Shown in pieces: positions 35,985 to 45,146 of a stretch of 64,000 nucleotides of DNA (position 1 is its first letter; every line of letters starts with the position of its first letter). Made by a program: the position numbers and the translations under genes. The notes beneath the pieces were generated by a model. That model was not told the DNA's origin and made no database searches. It worked only from the letters and a program-made list of their open reading frames with translations. The stretch comes from Chitinophaga sp. (GTDB lineage: Bacteria > Bacteroidota > Bacteroidia > Chitinophagales > Chitinophagaceae), in the NCBI RefSeq assembly GCF_019236475.1, contig NZ_JAFAIX010000012.1, positions 248,001 through 312,000 of the forward strand. Direction: 5' to 3'.

Positions 35985-37715
35985 TCAGGTACCTTCCATT
36001 TCTATAGGCTTGCTAAATGGCTCCATTTCAGTAATCGGTTTTCCAAAAGCAATCTTAGGATATGTATTGGTTTTAGGATCAATCATTACTTGTAATAGTA
36101 CAGGTTTATCCTGTTGTTCTTTACTCCACATCCACTCCACTGCCTCTTCCATATCTGATTCATTTTCAATCGTCTTAGCAGCTATACCATAAGCTGTGGC
36201 TACTTTCTCAAAGTCAGGTGCACTATATCCCCAATAAGTAGACTGGTACCTGGAATCAAAGTAGCTGTCCTGGAATTGACGTATCATTCCAAGATGGCGA
36301 TTATTTAGAACTATTACTTTGACTGGAAGATCATTCCTAACAATAGTTTGCAGTTCTTGGATATTTATCTGCATACTACCATCTCCAACTAACACCACTA
36401 CCGGGCTATTCCCAGCAGCAATACTCGCTCCAATTCCAGCTGGTAAAGAGAAGCCCATGGCCCCCATTCCGCCGGAAGTCATAAATATCTGGTCTTTCCC
36501 CAGCTCTAACGATTGAGCCGCCCACATTTGATGGGCTCCCACATCCGCCAAAAATGCCTTAGCAGATACTGAACGACGGGAGAGTTGATGCATGAATTTA
36601 TTCGGATTGATCCCAACAGGATTTAACTCGGCAGTATCAGGCCATTTTTCCTTTAATGCAGCAATGTAATCAATCCATTCTGCCTTCCTTTGAAGTGGCT
36701 GCTCCTTCTCCAATATTGAAGAATTCAGCAATGCACAAATGAATGCTTTAGCATCTCCAACAACAGGAATACAGTTTTTAATTCTATTATTGATTTCGCC
36801 CTCTTCACAATCCACATGATAGATGATGCGGTTTTCAAAATATTTCGTGTCTGCACCCGTCTGACGAATATCAAGCCTACACCCAATAACAACTATTAAA
36901 TCAGATTCTCCAAAGGCAATATTTGCCCATCTGTTCCCATAGCTTCCAATAAATCCAGCGCGCAATGGATGATCAAAATGCAATAAATCGAGACCAAGTA
37001 AGGAAGTAACTACCGGCACTTGCAATTTATCCACCAGTTCAAGTAATTCCTTCCTGGCACCTGCTGCATCTATCCCTCTTCCTACTAATATCAGTGGCCG
37101 TTTTGCTGCTTTAATGTCTGACAGGAGAGATTCGAACAGTGTATCTGTAAATGCAGTGGTATTTTTAATGGTGGCAATTGGGTTTGGCAGAGTAGGCACA
37201 TCTCCTCTCTGGATATTCATTGGTATATCTATCAGAACCGGTCCAGGCCTGCCACTTGTAGCAATTGCAAAAGCCTGTTCCATGATGTCTGGAATTTGTA
37301 ATGGGTCCAGAACCTGGAAACATGCTTTGGTAATAGGTTGAGCCATTGCTACGATATCAGTCTCCTGGAAACCCAGTTGCCTGATCGGGCGATCGGATTT
37401 TAATTCATGCGTATTTACCTGTCCAGTTATAAAAACAGCTGGTGATGAATCAAAATAACAGCTACCTATTCCTGTTAGTAAATTAGTAGCACCAGGGCCA
37501 CTCGTAGCCAATGCAACACCAGGAATCCCCGTCATTCTGCCATATGCATCTGCAGCAAAAGCAGCAGATTGCTCATGATGCATTGTTATAATTTTTATCG
37601 GAGTTGTTTGACTGATGGAATCCAGTAAATGTGTAATCATTCCACCCGAAAGTTCAAACACATGCGTAACTCCTTTTAAATGTAAAAACTGTGCGATGTA
37701 ATCAGATGCTTTCAT
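35985..37715 (-). CDS. TPP-dependent acetolactate-synthase-like enzyme, probable YerE type
   Basis: A 576-residue thiamine-diphosphate enzyme. Glu48 in H-H-E-Q-S-A-A-F is the cofactor-activating Glu, and G-D-G-S followed about 25 residues later by L-N-N is the Mg-TPP motif. General similarity is to acetolactate synthase, but the neighbours are rfbF, rfbG, rfbH and a reductase. In Yersinia, YerE of this family adds a two-carbon unit from pyruvate to CDP-3,6-dideoxy-4-ketohexose to make yersiniose. The same role is inferred here. No small regulatory ALS subunit is present, which argues against amino-acid synthesis. Confidence 0.78.
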   Translation of the reverse strand: MKASDYIAQFLHLKGVTHVFELSGGMITHLLDSISQTTPIKIITMHHEQSAAFAADAYGRMTGIPGVALATSGPGATNLLTGIGSCYFDSSPAVFITGQVNTHELKSDRPIRQLGFQETDIVAMAQPITKACFQVLDPLQIPDIMEQAFAIATSGRPGPVLIDIPMNIQRGDVPTLPNPIATIKNTTAFTDTLFESLLSDIKAAKRPLILVGRGIDAAGARKELLELVDKLQVPVVTSLLGLDLLHFDHPLRAGFIGSYGNRWANIAFGESDLIVVIGCRLDIRQTGADTKYFENRIIYHVDCEEGEINNRIKNCIPVVGDAKAFICALLNSSILEKEQPLQRKAEWIDYIAALKEKWPDTAELNPVGINPNKFMHQLSRRSVSAKAFLADVGAHQMWAAQSLELGKDQIFMTSGGMGAMGFSLPAGIGASIAAGNSPVVVLVGDGSMQINIQELQTIVRNDLPVKVIVLNNRHLGMIRQFQDSYFDSRYQSTYWGYSAPDFEKVATAYGIAAKTIENESDMEEAVEWMWSKEQQDKPVLLQVMIDPKTNTYPKIAFGKPITEMEPFSKPIEMEGT

Positions 37716-38637
37716 CCAGCCTATGATTAAAAATGTTCAGATAATAATTGATTGTATCTCTTAGCGCATCCTCTAAATCTAAATCAGTAATTATTCCAAA
37801 TGAATGATTATACTTGGTCATATCGCCTTGCATATGCATTGCCTGCCCTGGCCTATATGGTAAACTCCCAAAGGACAGTTGATAGTCCTTATCAACGACA
37901 TTACGGATACGTGTCACCAATTCCTTAATGGAAACAGCATCATACGATGATATATTGTAAATACCTTCCTTTCCCTGACTGGCAAGTATTGTACCTATTA
38001 TATTTCCAAGAACTGATGCGTGCATATATGCATACTTTTGTTCTCCTGCAGTTAATTCGAGCTTTTCTTTATTACAGATGGCCTTTACTGTGGATGGAAT
38101 CAACCAATTTTCGCCTTCGCCGGCACCAAAAAATGTAAAGAGCCTTAACCAAAACCATTCTATCCCATTCTCAGCACAACAACTCTCTACCATCTTTGAA
38201 CAGCAGACTTTCACCTGACCATATACACTATTAGGTGCTAATGGAGATTGTTCCGTAATGACTCCATCAAATGCACCATATTCAGCCTGAGAACCAAGTC
38301 CGATAAATTTATTAGCCTTACACTTAATTGCAAGACTCAATAATTGCTGTAGTAGATTAATATTTTCAAGCTGTATCTCCCAAACATTTCTCTGAAATGA
38401 CTCTACTCCTAACCACGCGCAATGAATAAATATATCAGGACAACTTTTCTCTACTTCCTGCTGCCAATGCGGTTCATCCATATTGATCCATTTAATCCTG
38501 GCTTCTCTCCCATTCAATCTACTCATTCCGGATTTACCTCTTTTCAGGCCAATGACATCTATATTAGCATCCAGCAGAAAATGTGTGATATAACTACCGA
38601 GAAAGCCTGTTGCCCCGGTTATTAATACCTTATTCAT
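37702..38637 (-). CDS. NAD-dependent epimerase/reductase of the CDP-sugar set (YerF-like role possible)
   Basis: A 311-residue extended short-chain dehydrogenase opening N-K-V-L-I-T-G-A-T-G-F-L-G-S. The catalytic Tyr lies in S-V-Y-G-Q-V-K near residue 140. In this gene order it could reduce the acetyl side chain added by the TPP enzyme (the YerF step) or reduce the C4 ketone. It overlaps the TPP gene by 14 bases and rfbG by eight, so the group is tightly coupled. Confidence 0.82.
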   Translation of the reverse strand: MNKVLITGATGFLGSYITHFLLDANIDVIGLKRGKSGMSRLNGREARIKWINMDEPHWQQEVEKSCPDIFIHCAWLGVESFQRNVWEIQLENINLLQQLLSLAIKCKANKFIGLGSQAEYGAFDGVITEQSPLAPNSVYGQVKVCCSKMVESCCAENGIEWFWLRLFTFFGAGEGENWLIPSTVKAICNKEKLELTAGEQKYAYMHASVLGNIIGTILASQGKEGIYNISSYDAVSIKELVTRIRNVVDKDYQLSFGSLPYRPGQAMHMQGDMTKYNHSFGIITDLDLEDALRDTINYYLNIFNHRLDESI

Positions 38638-39727
38638 TAAAATAATCCATTATCTGTGATTTAATGACTGCATTAATATTGTCAGGCTCTTCCTGATACC
38701 TTTTATACCAATCCATTGTCATCTCCACAGCTTTGGATGCAGTCCATCTTGGTTGCCAGCCGAGTTTATTGATCGCTTTATTGATATCCAATTTTAACAA
38801 TCCTGCCTCATGAAGTTGATTAGGATGCTGTTCAACTTCATAACTGCCATGTCCCCAGGCCGCAATAGACAATTCTACCATTTTTTCAACAGAAAGTGCG
38901 TCTGAAATATGTGGGCCAAAATTAAACGCCTCTCCATATTGCACTCCATTATCATCTAATTTTGCTCCAAGTATCAGGTATCCTACAAGTGGCTCCAATA
39001 CATGTTGCCATGGTCTCACCGCTTTGGGATTTCTGATTATTACATGGTTATTATTTGCCAATGATCGGGCAATATCAGGCAATAAACGATCCTTAGACCA
39101 ATCTCCTCCACCTATCACATTTCCTGCTCTACCAGTACCAATAGATTTCTGATGAACAGAATATAAGTTCGGGTTGAAGAATGAATTCCTAAAAGAATCA
39201 ATTACTAACTCTGTACAGGCTTTACTTGCGCTATACGGATCATATCCTCCCAGTCTGTCAACTTCCCGGTAAGGATAATCCCATTCATAATTATGGTAAA
39301 CTTTATCTGTTGTGATAAGAACCAAATTACATTTTTTATCAAGTGCCCGCACTGCATCTAGTAAATTAGCAGTCCCTATAGCATTAACAGCAAATGTTTC
39401 GGTAGGGATTTCATACGATAATCTTACAAGTGGTTGGGCTGCCAGATGAAATATAAAATCAGGCTTGGCTTCATTCACGACCTTTTTTAATTCCTCAACG
39501 GATCTGATATCTGCAATATGAGAATTACAGATAGTATCTCCCTGAATTAAATAAAAGAGATCATTGTCTTGTTGGGGAGCTAATGCATAGCCCCAAACAC
39601 TGGCGCCTAACTCATTTAAAATCTTAACTAACCAGGAACCCTTGAAGCCAGTATGTCCTGTGATTAATACAGTCTTATTCCTGTATGTTGACTTTAACTT
39701 TTCAAATAATGTTACCATATTTTCCAA
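38630..39727 (-). CDS. rfbG: CDP-glucose 4,6-dehydratase
   Basis: A 365-residue extended short-chain dehydratase with G-H-T-G-F-K-G-S-W-L near residue 24 and T-T-D-K-V-Y and D-P-Y-S-A-S-K near residues 140-170, as in RfbG rather than the dTDP-glucose enzyme. It forms CDP-4-keto-6-deoxyglucose, the substrate of E1. Met1 (39727) or Met4 (39718) may be the start; either overlaps the rfbF stop. Confidence 0.94.
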   Translation of the reverse strand: MENMVTLFEKLKSTYRNKTVLITGHTGFKGSWLVKILNELGASVWGYALAPQQDNDLFYLIQGDTICNSHIADIRSVEELKKVVNEAKPDFIFHLAAQPLVRLSYEIPTETFAVNAIGTANLLDAVRALDKKCNLVLITTDKVYHNYEWDYPYREVDRLGGYDPYSASKACTELVIDSFRNSFFNPNLYSVHQKSIGTGRAGNVIGGGDWSKDRLLPDIARSLANNNHVIIRNPKAVRPWQHVLEPLVGYLILGAKLDDNGVQYGEAFNFGPHISDALSVEKMVELSIAAWGHGSYEVEQHPNQLHEAGLLKLDINKAINKLGWQPRWTASKAVEMTMDWYKRYQEEPDNINAVIKSQIMDYFNE

Positions 39728-40479
39728 GGTGCTTTATTGGCATTCCAGCTATCTTCCAACTCAATTTTGTCTCTTAAGGTATCCATCGGTTTCCAAAATC
39801 CATCATGCTTATAAGCATACATTCCCCCATCCTTCGCTATATTCTCCAGCGGTTCTTTTTCAAAGATGGTATCATCTCCATCAATGTAGTTGAAGACTTC
39901 CGGTTGACATACAAAAAAGCCTCCATTAATCCAGTGACCATCACCTTTTGGTTTCTCAAGGAAAGAGTTTACCTGAACACCATCAAGACTTAAGGCACCA
40001 AACTTACCCTGCGGTTGAACAGAAGTAACTGTAAGAATTCCCTTATTACTATTGTGAAAATTGACAAGCGCATTAATATCCAAATTAGAGACCCCATCAC
40101 CGTATGTCAGCATAAACGGATTATTACCAACATGATTGCGGATTCTTTTTACACGTCCACCAGTCATACTATGCATTCCAGTATCTACGAGGGTGATTGT
40201 CCAAGGCTCAGCCTGTGTATCATGTACTTTTACAGAATTCCCTTTTAAGTCAATAGTCACATCCGAACGATGCAGGAAATAGTTCGAAAAATATTCCTTT
40301 ATAACATATCCTTTATATCCAAGACAAATGATGAAGTCATTGAATCCATAGTGGGAATATATTTTCATAATATGCCACAATATTGGCATCCCACCAATTT
40401 CCACCATTGGCTTAGGCTTTATTGATGTTTCCTCTGACAATCTTGTACCAAGTCCACCTGCAAGTATTACGACTTTCAT
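39712..40479 (-). CDS. rfbF: Glucose-1-phosphate cytidylyltransferase
   Basis: A 255-residue nucleotidyltransferase: L-A-G-G-L-G-T-R-L-S-E-E-T near residue 6 and K-P-K-P-M-V-E-I-G-G near residue 22, followed by W-H-I-M-K-I-Y-S-H-Y-G, which is typical of RfbF. It makes CDP-glucose, the entry point of the 3,6-dideoxyhexose branch. First gene of that branch, 33 bases after wzz. Confidence 0.95.
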   Translation of the reverse strand: MKVVILAGGLGTRLSEETSIKPKPMVEIGGMPILWHIMKIYSHYGFNDFIICLGYKGYVIKEYFSNYFLHRSDVTIDLKGNSVKVHDTQAEPWTITLVDTGMHSMTGGRVKRIRNHVGNNPFMLTYGDGVSNLDINALVNFHNSNKGILTVTSVQPQGKFGALSLDGVQVNSFLEKPKGDGHWINGGFFVCQPEVFNYIDGDDTIFEKEPLENIAKDGGMYAYKHDGFWKPMDTLRDKIELEDSWNANKAPWKIW

Positions 40480-40512
40480 TTTTATAAAAATTTAGTATCT
40501 CAGCTTTTTGAT

Positions 40513-41607
40513 TTAATTCTCAGTACTACCCATGATTAACTTGTAGATTCTGGCAGTAATCAAAAAGAAACAGATGACGATTGCACCGAGCAAGCCACCT
40601 ACAATTAGTCCTTTCAATTTACCAACCTTGATTTTATTCAATGGGAGAATAGGTTCATCTACCACCTGAATCAATGGAGTCTCCTGTGACATAGCAATTT
40701 TAGTCATTTCCAGGTTCTTGACCACTTCTCCATACATGGTTTGCAGCATTAATTTATCACGACCAAGTAACTCTGAACTAACGGTTGCCACTCTACGCGC
40801 CGGGTTAAGATTAATATCCTGTTGCTCAGCTACACTATATGTTTTCTTGTTCAAGAGATATTCAATAGAATCGGCCTTACTTTGAAGTTTATCTACATTC
40901 GTTTTGGAGCGTTTTGTTTTTACTTTTGTATAGAAGTCTGCTGCCTCAGTTACAAGTCGTTTTGTAAACACCATAGAGAATGTTTCATTCCTAGTGATGC
41001 ATTCCACCACAATAAAACCACTTTTCTTATCAGGTTTGCCAACAGATAGATCTGTCTTCAAAATCTGTTCGTAGATTTTATTCAAAATACTATCCTGCTG
41101 AAGGGAAAAATCTTTTCGGTTCTGGTTGGCAGGAAAATGGAGACCCTTCAATTGCGGTTTATCACTCCAGCCTTTATTCAGCTCATTCGTTTCTATATAA
41201 ATATCTGCAAGTGTGACTTCCTTTGAACCTTGTTTGACAGTTGATAATAAGGATTTCTCAATCATCAACCGGGAACGTAAAAAGTCAAGGATATTATCCC
41301 CAGCAAAAATGCCGCTTCCCGCGGCCCCTCCCAAATCCAACCCGATCTGGCTGGCCAATCCTGCATAAGCACTTAATGGACTGGTTTTACTATCCTCCAC
41401 GATAAAGGATAATCGGCCTGAGTATAATGGTTTCTTCCAAAAGGCATATCCGAAGCCAATACCCGCCCCGATAATTCCCGCTATACAGATAACCAACCAC
41501 TTGGAAAACAAATAACCAATCCATTCTCTAAATCTGAGAATAATTGTTTTTAAGGATATATCATCACCCACAGCTTCTGAAGTTGTATTTCTGGTGGCTA
41601 TTGTCAT
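40513..41607 (-). CDS. Wzz-type chain-length determinant / co-polymerase
   Basis: A 364-residue inner-membrane protein with one helix near residues 36-58 and another near residues 330-355, a periplasmic coiled coil between them, and a P-L-N-K-I-K-type proline segment before the second helix. This is the PCP layout. There is no C-terminal tyrosine-kinase domain, so it resembles Wzz rather than a Wzc autokinase. It sits directly after the export protein gene. Confidence 0.85.
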   Translation of the reverse strand: MTIATRNTTSEAVGDDISLKTIILRFREWIGYLFSKWLVICIAGIIGAGIGFGYAFWKKPLYSGRLSFIVEDSKTSPLSAYAGLASQIGLDLGGAAGSGIFAGDNILDFLRSRLMIEKSLLSTVKQGSKEVTLADIYIETNELNKGWSDKPQLKGLHFPANQNRKDFSLQQDSILNKIYEQILKTDLSVGKPDKKSGFIVVECITRNETFSMVFTKRLVTEAADFYTKVKTKRSKTNVDKLQSKADSIEYLLNKKTYSVAEQQDINLNPARRVATVSSELLGRDKLMLQTMYGEVVKNLEMTKIAMSQETPLIQVVDEPILPLNKIKVGKLKGLIVGGLLGAIVICFFLITARIYKLIMGSTEN

Positions 41608-41627
41608 GAAAGACCAGTGTTAATCTA

Positions 41628-44123
41628 TTATTTAATGGTATTAAGGATAGTTACAATAACCAAGGCTACGGATGCCAGACCACTCGCAATTGCTATGCCT
41701 TCCTGTCCACTCAATCCTTTCCTTTCCTTTCTTGTAGGTACATAAATTTCTGCTCCTGGCTTCACCCTTGGATAGCTATTGAAAAACATCACCTTCTTTG
41801 TATTCTTAACCTCACCATTGGCATAAACGATATAGCTTCTTCTTCGCAACGCCTGAGAAGTGAACCCTCCTGCACCATGGACATAATCTCTAAATGTATA
41901 TCCACCATCATACCTTACCTTTTTAGGAAAGTATACCTCTCCAAATAACTGCACCGTCTGCAATTTCTTTGGTACACGGATCACATCCCCTTCTTCCAGT
42001 AATAAGTCATATTTAGATCCCGGATTTTTCATGATCTGATCCAGGTTTATTCCCAGTAATTGCTCATGACGATTTACCGCTTGTCTAACACGGGCTATAT
42101 CTGCACTGTCTTGTAATTTGTTAATAAATACTTCTAGTTTGTTCGCCAGTATCAGACTATCACCCTCATTTATAAATGTTTTCCTCAGCATTACGGCACC
42201 AGCTGCATAAGCTTCCGGACGCAGGCCTCCAGTACGCTTAATCAAGTCTGATATTCTCTCTGAACGGGTATTAATAGTATACTCTCCTGGGTAAACTACC
42301 TCTCCACCAATGGATACATTGGATTGGGAAGTATATGCCGGAGATTTACGTACAGACACCTCATCAAATGGCATTAACTCAAATCCTTTTGCACCTGAGT
42401 TGGCACTTAAATCGGCATTGATATCAAAATACTTAACAATAGATTTAACAGTGTCTTCTGGACTATATACACCATTTCTGATTCTACGGGAAACTTCAAT
42501 GCGCTGAGTAGATGCAGCATCACGGAGCCCTCCCGCCAGCAATATCAAATCTTCCAGGTGCATTCCCTCTCCATAGTTAAAATATCCGGGCTTATTTACC
42601 TCTCCATCAATACGTACCTCATAATCCTCCCGCAACTGCAGTTTGGAGTAAATTAATACGCTGTCTTCTTTTTGTAACTTTACAGATGATTTTCCGGCCA
42701 GCGCATCCTGTACATTAAAATTGATATATGCAGGCGTGAAATCTGGCTGCAAACGACGAATCAGACCACGACTTAAAGCTGCTTCCTCCTTCACTCCATC
42801 TGCCCTTTTAATCAAATCTGATATGGTCATTCCTGATTCCAATGCATAATTGCCAGGATGGAAAACTGCCCCGGTAATGGTCACACGATTACTGAACCTA
42901 TTCAAAATAGAATCCACGAAAAACTGATCTCCTGATTTTAATTTGAAAGTCCCAATTTCAGAAGATGGGATGTTTACAACTTCTCTTTCCTTGTTATTCA
43001 CCCTGTAACCACGGATAACGTCTGTAAATGCTCTATCTGTATAACCACCAGCAAAATCAATCAGCTGCTTCAGCGATTCATTATCCTTTGCCTCAAAAAT
43101 GGCCGGACGTTTCACCTCTCCTGTCAACTCTACACGGGTTTTATACGGATTCACCTTCACAATATCCTGGTCCTGAAGCACAACATTATTAGATAAGTCG
43201 CCATTAGCAAGGAAATCATATAAATCGAACGACACTACCGGAACACCATTCCTAATTACCTGAATATTACGGAAACTACCATTTTCATTTGGACCACCAG
43301 ATACATACAATGCATTCGCAACTGTGGCCAGAGATGGAATCGTATAGGACCCCGGCTTTTCTACCTCACCTATCAGCAATACCCTGATACTGCGGATATT
43401 TCCCAGCGACACCTGTACAAAGGTATTGCCCGATTTTATTCCTGAATAAATAGTAGCTAATTGTTTGGAAATACGGCTTTTTGCCTCTTCCATCGTGAGG
43501 CCATTCACATATACAGGACCTAAATTGGGTATCCTAATGTATCCTTCGGGAGTTACTTTTAATCGATGTTGTACTTCTGAATAACCATATACATCTATTA
43601 GCAACTCATCATTGGCTGCCAGACGATAATTTGGTGGTGTTGCCATCCGGAGATTCGGCTCAAAAGTCAGGTTTTTATTACTAAAAAGCTCCGAACCGAA
43701 AATCCGTTTTCTTCGCTTCTCTTTTTCCCGCTCTTCCTTGGATAATTTCGGTTCTTTTCCAGCTACTTTAGAATCATCTTTATCCTGATCATCGACATCC
43801 ACCTTCCTATCTTCATTCTGATCATTCTGATCCTTATTCTTGGACTTTACTTGTAACTCCTTGTCAAGCCCCATCTGACGGATTCTCTCTTTTAATTTCG
43901 ACACCTCAATGTCTGGAATCCCCTTCTGCTGCGCATAAGTATCAATATCGTCAAAAGCTATTCCGTTCTTCTTCATTTCAGCCACAAGCTGCCTAACCTG
44001 ATCATCGCTCAGATTGTCAACCTTAATCTGCTTCATTTGCTCCTTGGAAAAGGACGGAACCTGGGCACTTACACTATAAACAACAAACAGGAACAGCTGG
44101 ATTAGCAATAACTTTCTTAACAT
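41628..44123 (-). CDS. Polysaccharide export protein with repeated SLBB domains (Wza-like)
   Basis: An 831-residue protein: signal peptide about 1-20, an N-terminal helical segment to about residue 90, then a highly charged low-complexity stretch (about 90-140, rich in K, D and E). After this come the Poly_export domain (D-E-L-L-I-D-V-Y-G-Y near residue 173) and about six SLBB domains, and a hydrophobic C-terminal helix near residues 810-828. No lipobox is evident. It would form the outer-membrane export channel. First gene of the minus-strand locus. Confidence 0.88.
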   Translation of the reverse strand: MLRKLLLIQLFLFVVYSVSAQVPSFSKEQMKQIKVDNLSDDQVRQLVAEMKKNGIAFDDIDTYAQQKGIPDIEVSKLKERIRQMGLDKELQVKSKNKDQNDQNEDRKVDVDDQDKDDSKVAGKEPKLSKEEREKEKRRKRIFGSELFSNKNLTFEPNLRMATPPNYRLAANDELLIDVYGYSEVQHRLKVTPEGYIRIPNLGPVYVNGLTMEEAKSRISKQLATIYSGIKSGNTFVQVSLGNIRSIRVLLIGEVEKPGSYTIPSLATVANALYVSGGPNENGSFRNIQVIRNGVPVVSFDLYDFLANGDLSNNVVLQDQDIVKVNPYKTRVELTGEVKRPAIFEAKDNESLKQLIDFAGGYTDRAFTDVIRGYRVNNKEREVVNIPSSEIGTFKLKSGDQFFVDSILNRFSNRVTITGAVFHPGNYALESGMTISDLIKRADGVKEEAALSRGLIRRLQPDFTPAYINFNVQDALAGKSSVKLQKEDSVLIYSKLQLREDYEVRIDGEVNKPGYFNYGEGMHLEDLILLAGGLRDAASTQRIEVSRRIRNGVYSPEDTVKSIVKYFDINADLSANSGAKGFELMPFDEVSVRKSPAYTSQSNVSIGGEVVYPGEYTINTRSERISDLIKRTGGLRPEAYAAGAVMLRKTFINEGDSLILANKLEVFINKLQDSADIARVRQAVNRHEQLLGINLDQIMKNPGSKYDLLLEEGDVIRVPKKLQTVQLFGEVYFPKKVRYDGGYTFRDYVHGAGGFTSQALRRRSYIVYANGEVKNTKKVMFFNSYPRVKPGAEIYVPTRKERKGLSGQEGIAIASGLASVALVIVTILNTIK

Positions 44124-44204
44124 GAATTAATAGGATATATTTCTCGAATTCAGTTCAGGCTTCAATATCGAACATATTTGACTGTTTTTCCGCCAAATAA
44201 GCTG

Positions 44205-44230
44205 CAAATCTATATAAAATAACACACAAA
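44205..44230 (-). promoter_or_regulatory. Possible promoter of the polysaccharide locus
   Basis: On the minus strand, TTTG, 14 bases, then TAGATTTG, a perfect TAnnTTTG -7 box about 80 bases before the wza-like start. The spacer is shorter than the 20 bases seen at the tRNA promoter, so the -33 part is doubtful. Confidence 0.4.
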
Positions 44231-44324
44231 TGTTAATGAACCTAAAAACACTTTGACGCCCGTTATAACACATATTTTGGTAGATTGTTCCGTATATACG
44301 TAGAATAATGCCAGAAATCGACAC

Positions 44325-44355
44325 ATTATCCTTAAATACCAATTTTAAGGATAAT
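44325..44355. promoter_or_regulatory. Perfect 12-bp inverted repeat upstream of the polysaccharide locus
   Basis: ATTATCCTTAAA and TTTAAGGATAAT with a seven-base spacer, about 100 bases upstream of the candidate promoter. It may be an operator; no T tract follows, so a terminator is unlikely. Confidence 0.5.
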
Positions 44356-44638
44356 ATAATGTAACCCAGCCTTCATATATATGAATATATATATTCGTAC
44401 TAGTTAACAAACCGTTTTGCCTTCTTATCCGTTAATATATTAGAACGTCCTGCTTCCGGAGTCAGTCAGGCCATATAACCATGTAACCAAATAAAACTGT
44501 ATCCTCCCCCTGCCCGAAGCAGAGATGTCATGTGAAGTATAGATCCTGTTGTTTATTATTTATTGATTTTCAAGAGAATGTGATCGAAAACCCTTAGTTC
44601 CGAATGCTTTTTGTTTATAACACAAAAATTAAACAATT

Positions 44639-45136
44639 ATGTCATCTGTTGAATTTAACACCTTACTGGTCGGTAACGCCGACTTTCTGAAACCCTTCGC
44701 TTATACCCTGACGAAAGACAATGAACAGGCAAAAGATCTCTACCAGGAAACGATCTTCAGGGCCCTCACCAACCAGGAAAAATACCTGGAAGGGACTAAT
44801 ATCAAAGCCTGGTTGTTCACTATTATGCGTAATATATTTATCAACAACTACCGGAAAAAGACCAAAAACCGCATGATCACCGAACCTGTTATTAGCGACT
44901 TCTTCATCAACTATCAGCGAGGCGTGGTTGGCAACAATGCAGAAACCACCATGCGTACCAAAGACGTACACCTGGCCATGTACAAACTACCAGCTATCTT
45001 CAAACAGCCATTCCTGTTATACCTGGAAGGCTACAAATACTACGAAATAGCCGCCATCCTCCAGGAACCACTAGGTACCATCAAAAGCCGTATTCACTTT
45101 GCACGCAAAATCCTCAAAACTCAAGTACAACGCTAA
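44639..45136 (+). CDS. RNA polymerase sigma-70 factor, ECF type
   Basis: A 165-residue protein with region 2 (about residues 10-80, D-N-E-Q-A-K-D-L-Y-Q-E-T and I-K-A-W-L-F-T-I-M-R-N) and region 4 (about 110-160, G-Y-K-Y-Y-E-I-A-A-I-L and L-G-T-I-K-S-R-I-H-F-A-R). No anti-sigma gene follows; the next gene converges after only 10 bases. Divergent orientation from the polysaccharide locus makes control of that locus possible but unproven. Confidence 0.92.
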   Translation: MSSVEFNTLLVGNADFLKPFAYTLTKDNEQAKDLYQETIFRALTNQEKYLEGTNIKAWLFTIMRNIFINNYRKKTKNRMITEPVISDFFINYQRGVVGNNAETTMRTKDVHLAMYKLPAIFKQPFLLYLEGYKYYEIAAILQEPLGTIKSRIHFARKILKTQVQR

Positions 45137-45146
45137 ACACCAACCA

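Larger units (their letters stand above)
44124..44638. other. Divergent control region between the polysaccharide locus and the ECF sigma gene
   Basis: About 515 bases with no convincing gene. It holds a promoter-like match (44205-44230), a 12-base inverted repeat (44325-44355), and two abutting A+T palindromes: CATATATATG (44374-44383) and GAATATATATATTC (44383-44396). A 71-codon frame at 44127-44342 is judged spurious because it spans these elements. Confidence 0.6.

Noticed and set aside
44127..44342. 71-codon minus-strand frame before the wza-like gene
   Set aside because: It spans the candidate promoter and inverted repeat, has unusual composition and no family resemblance.
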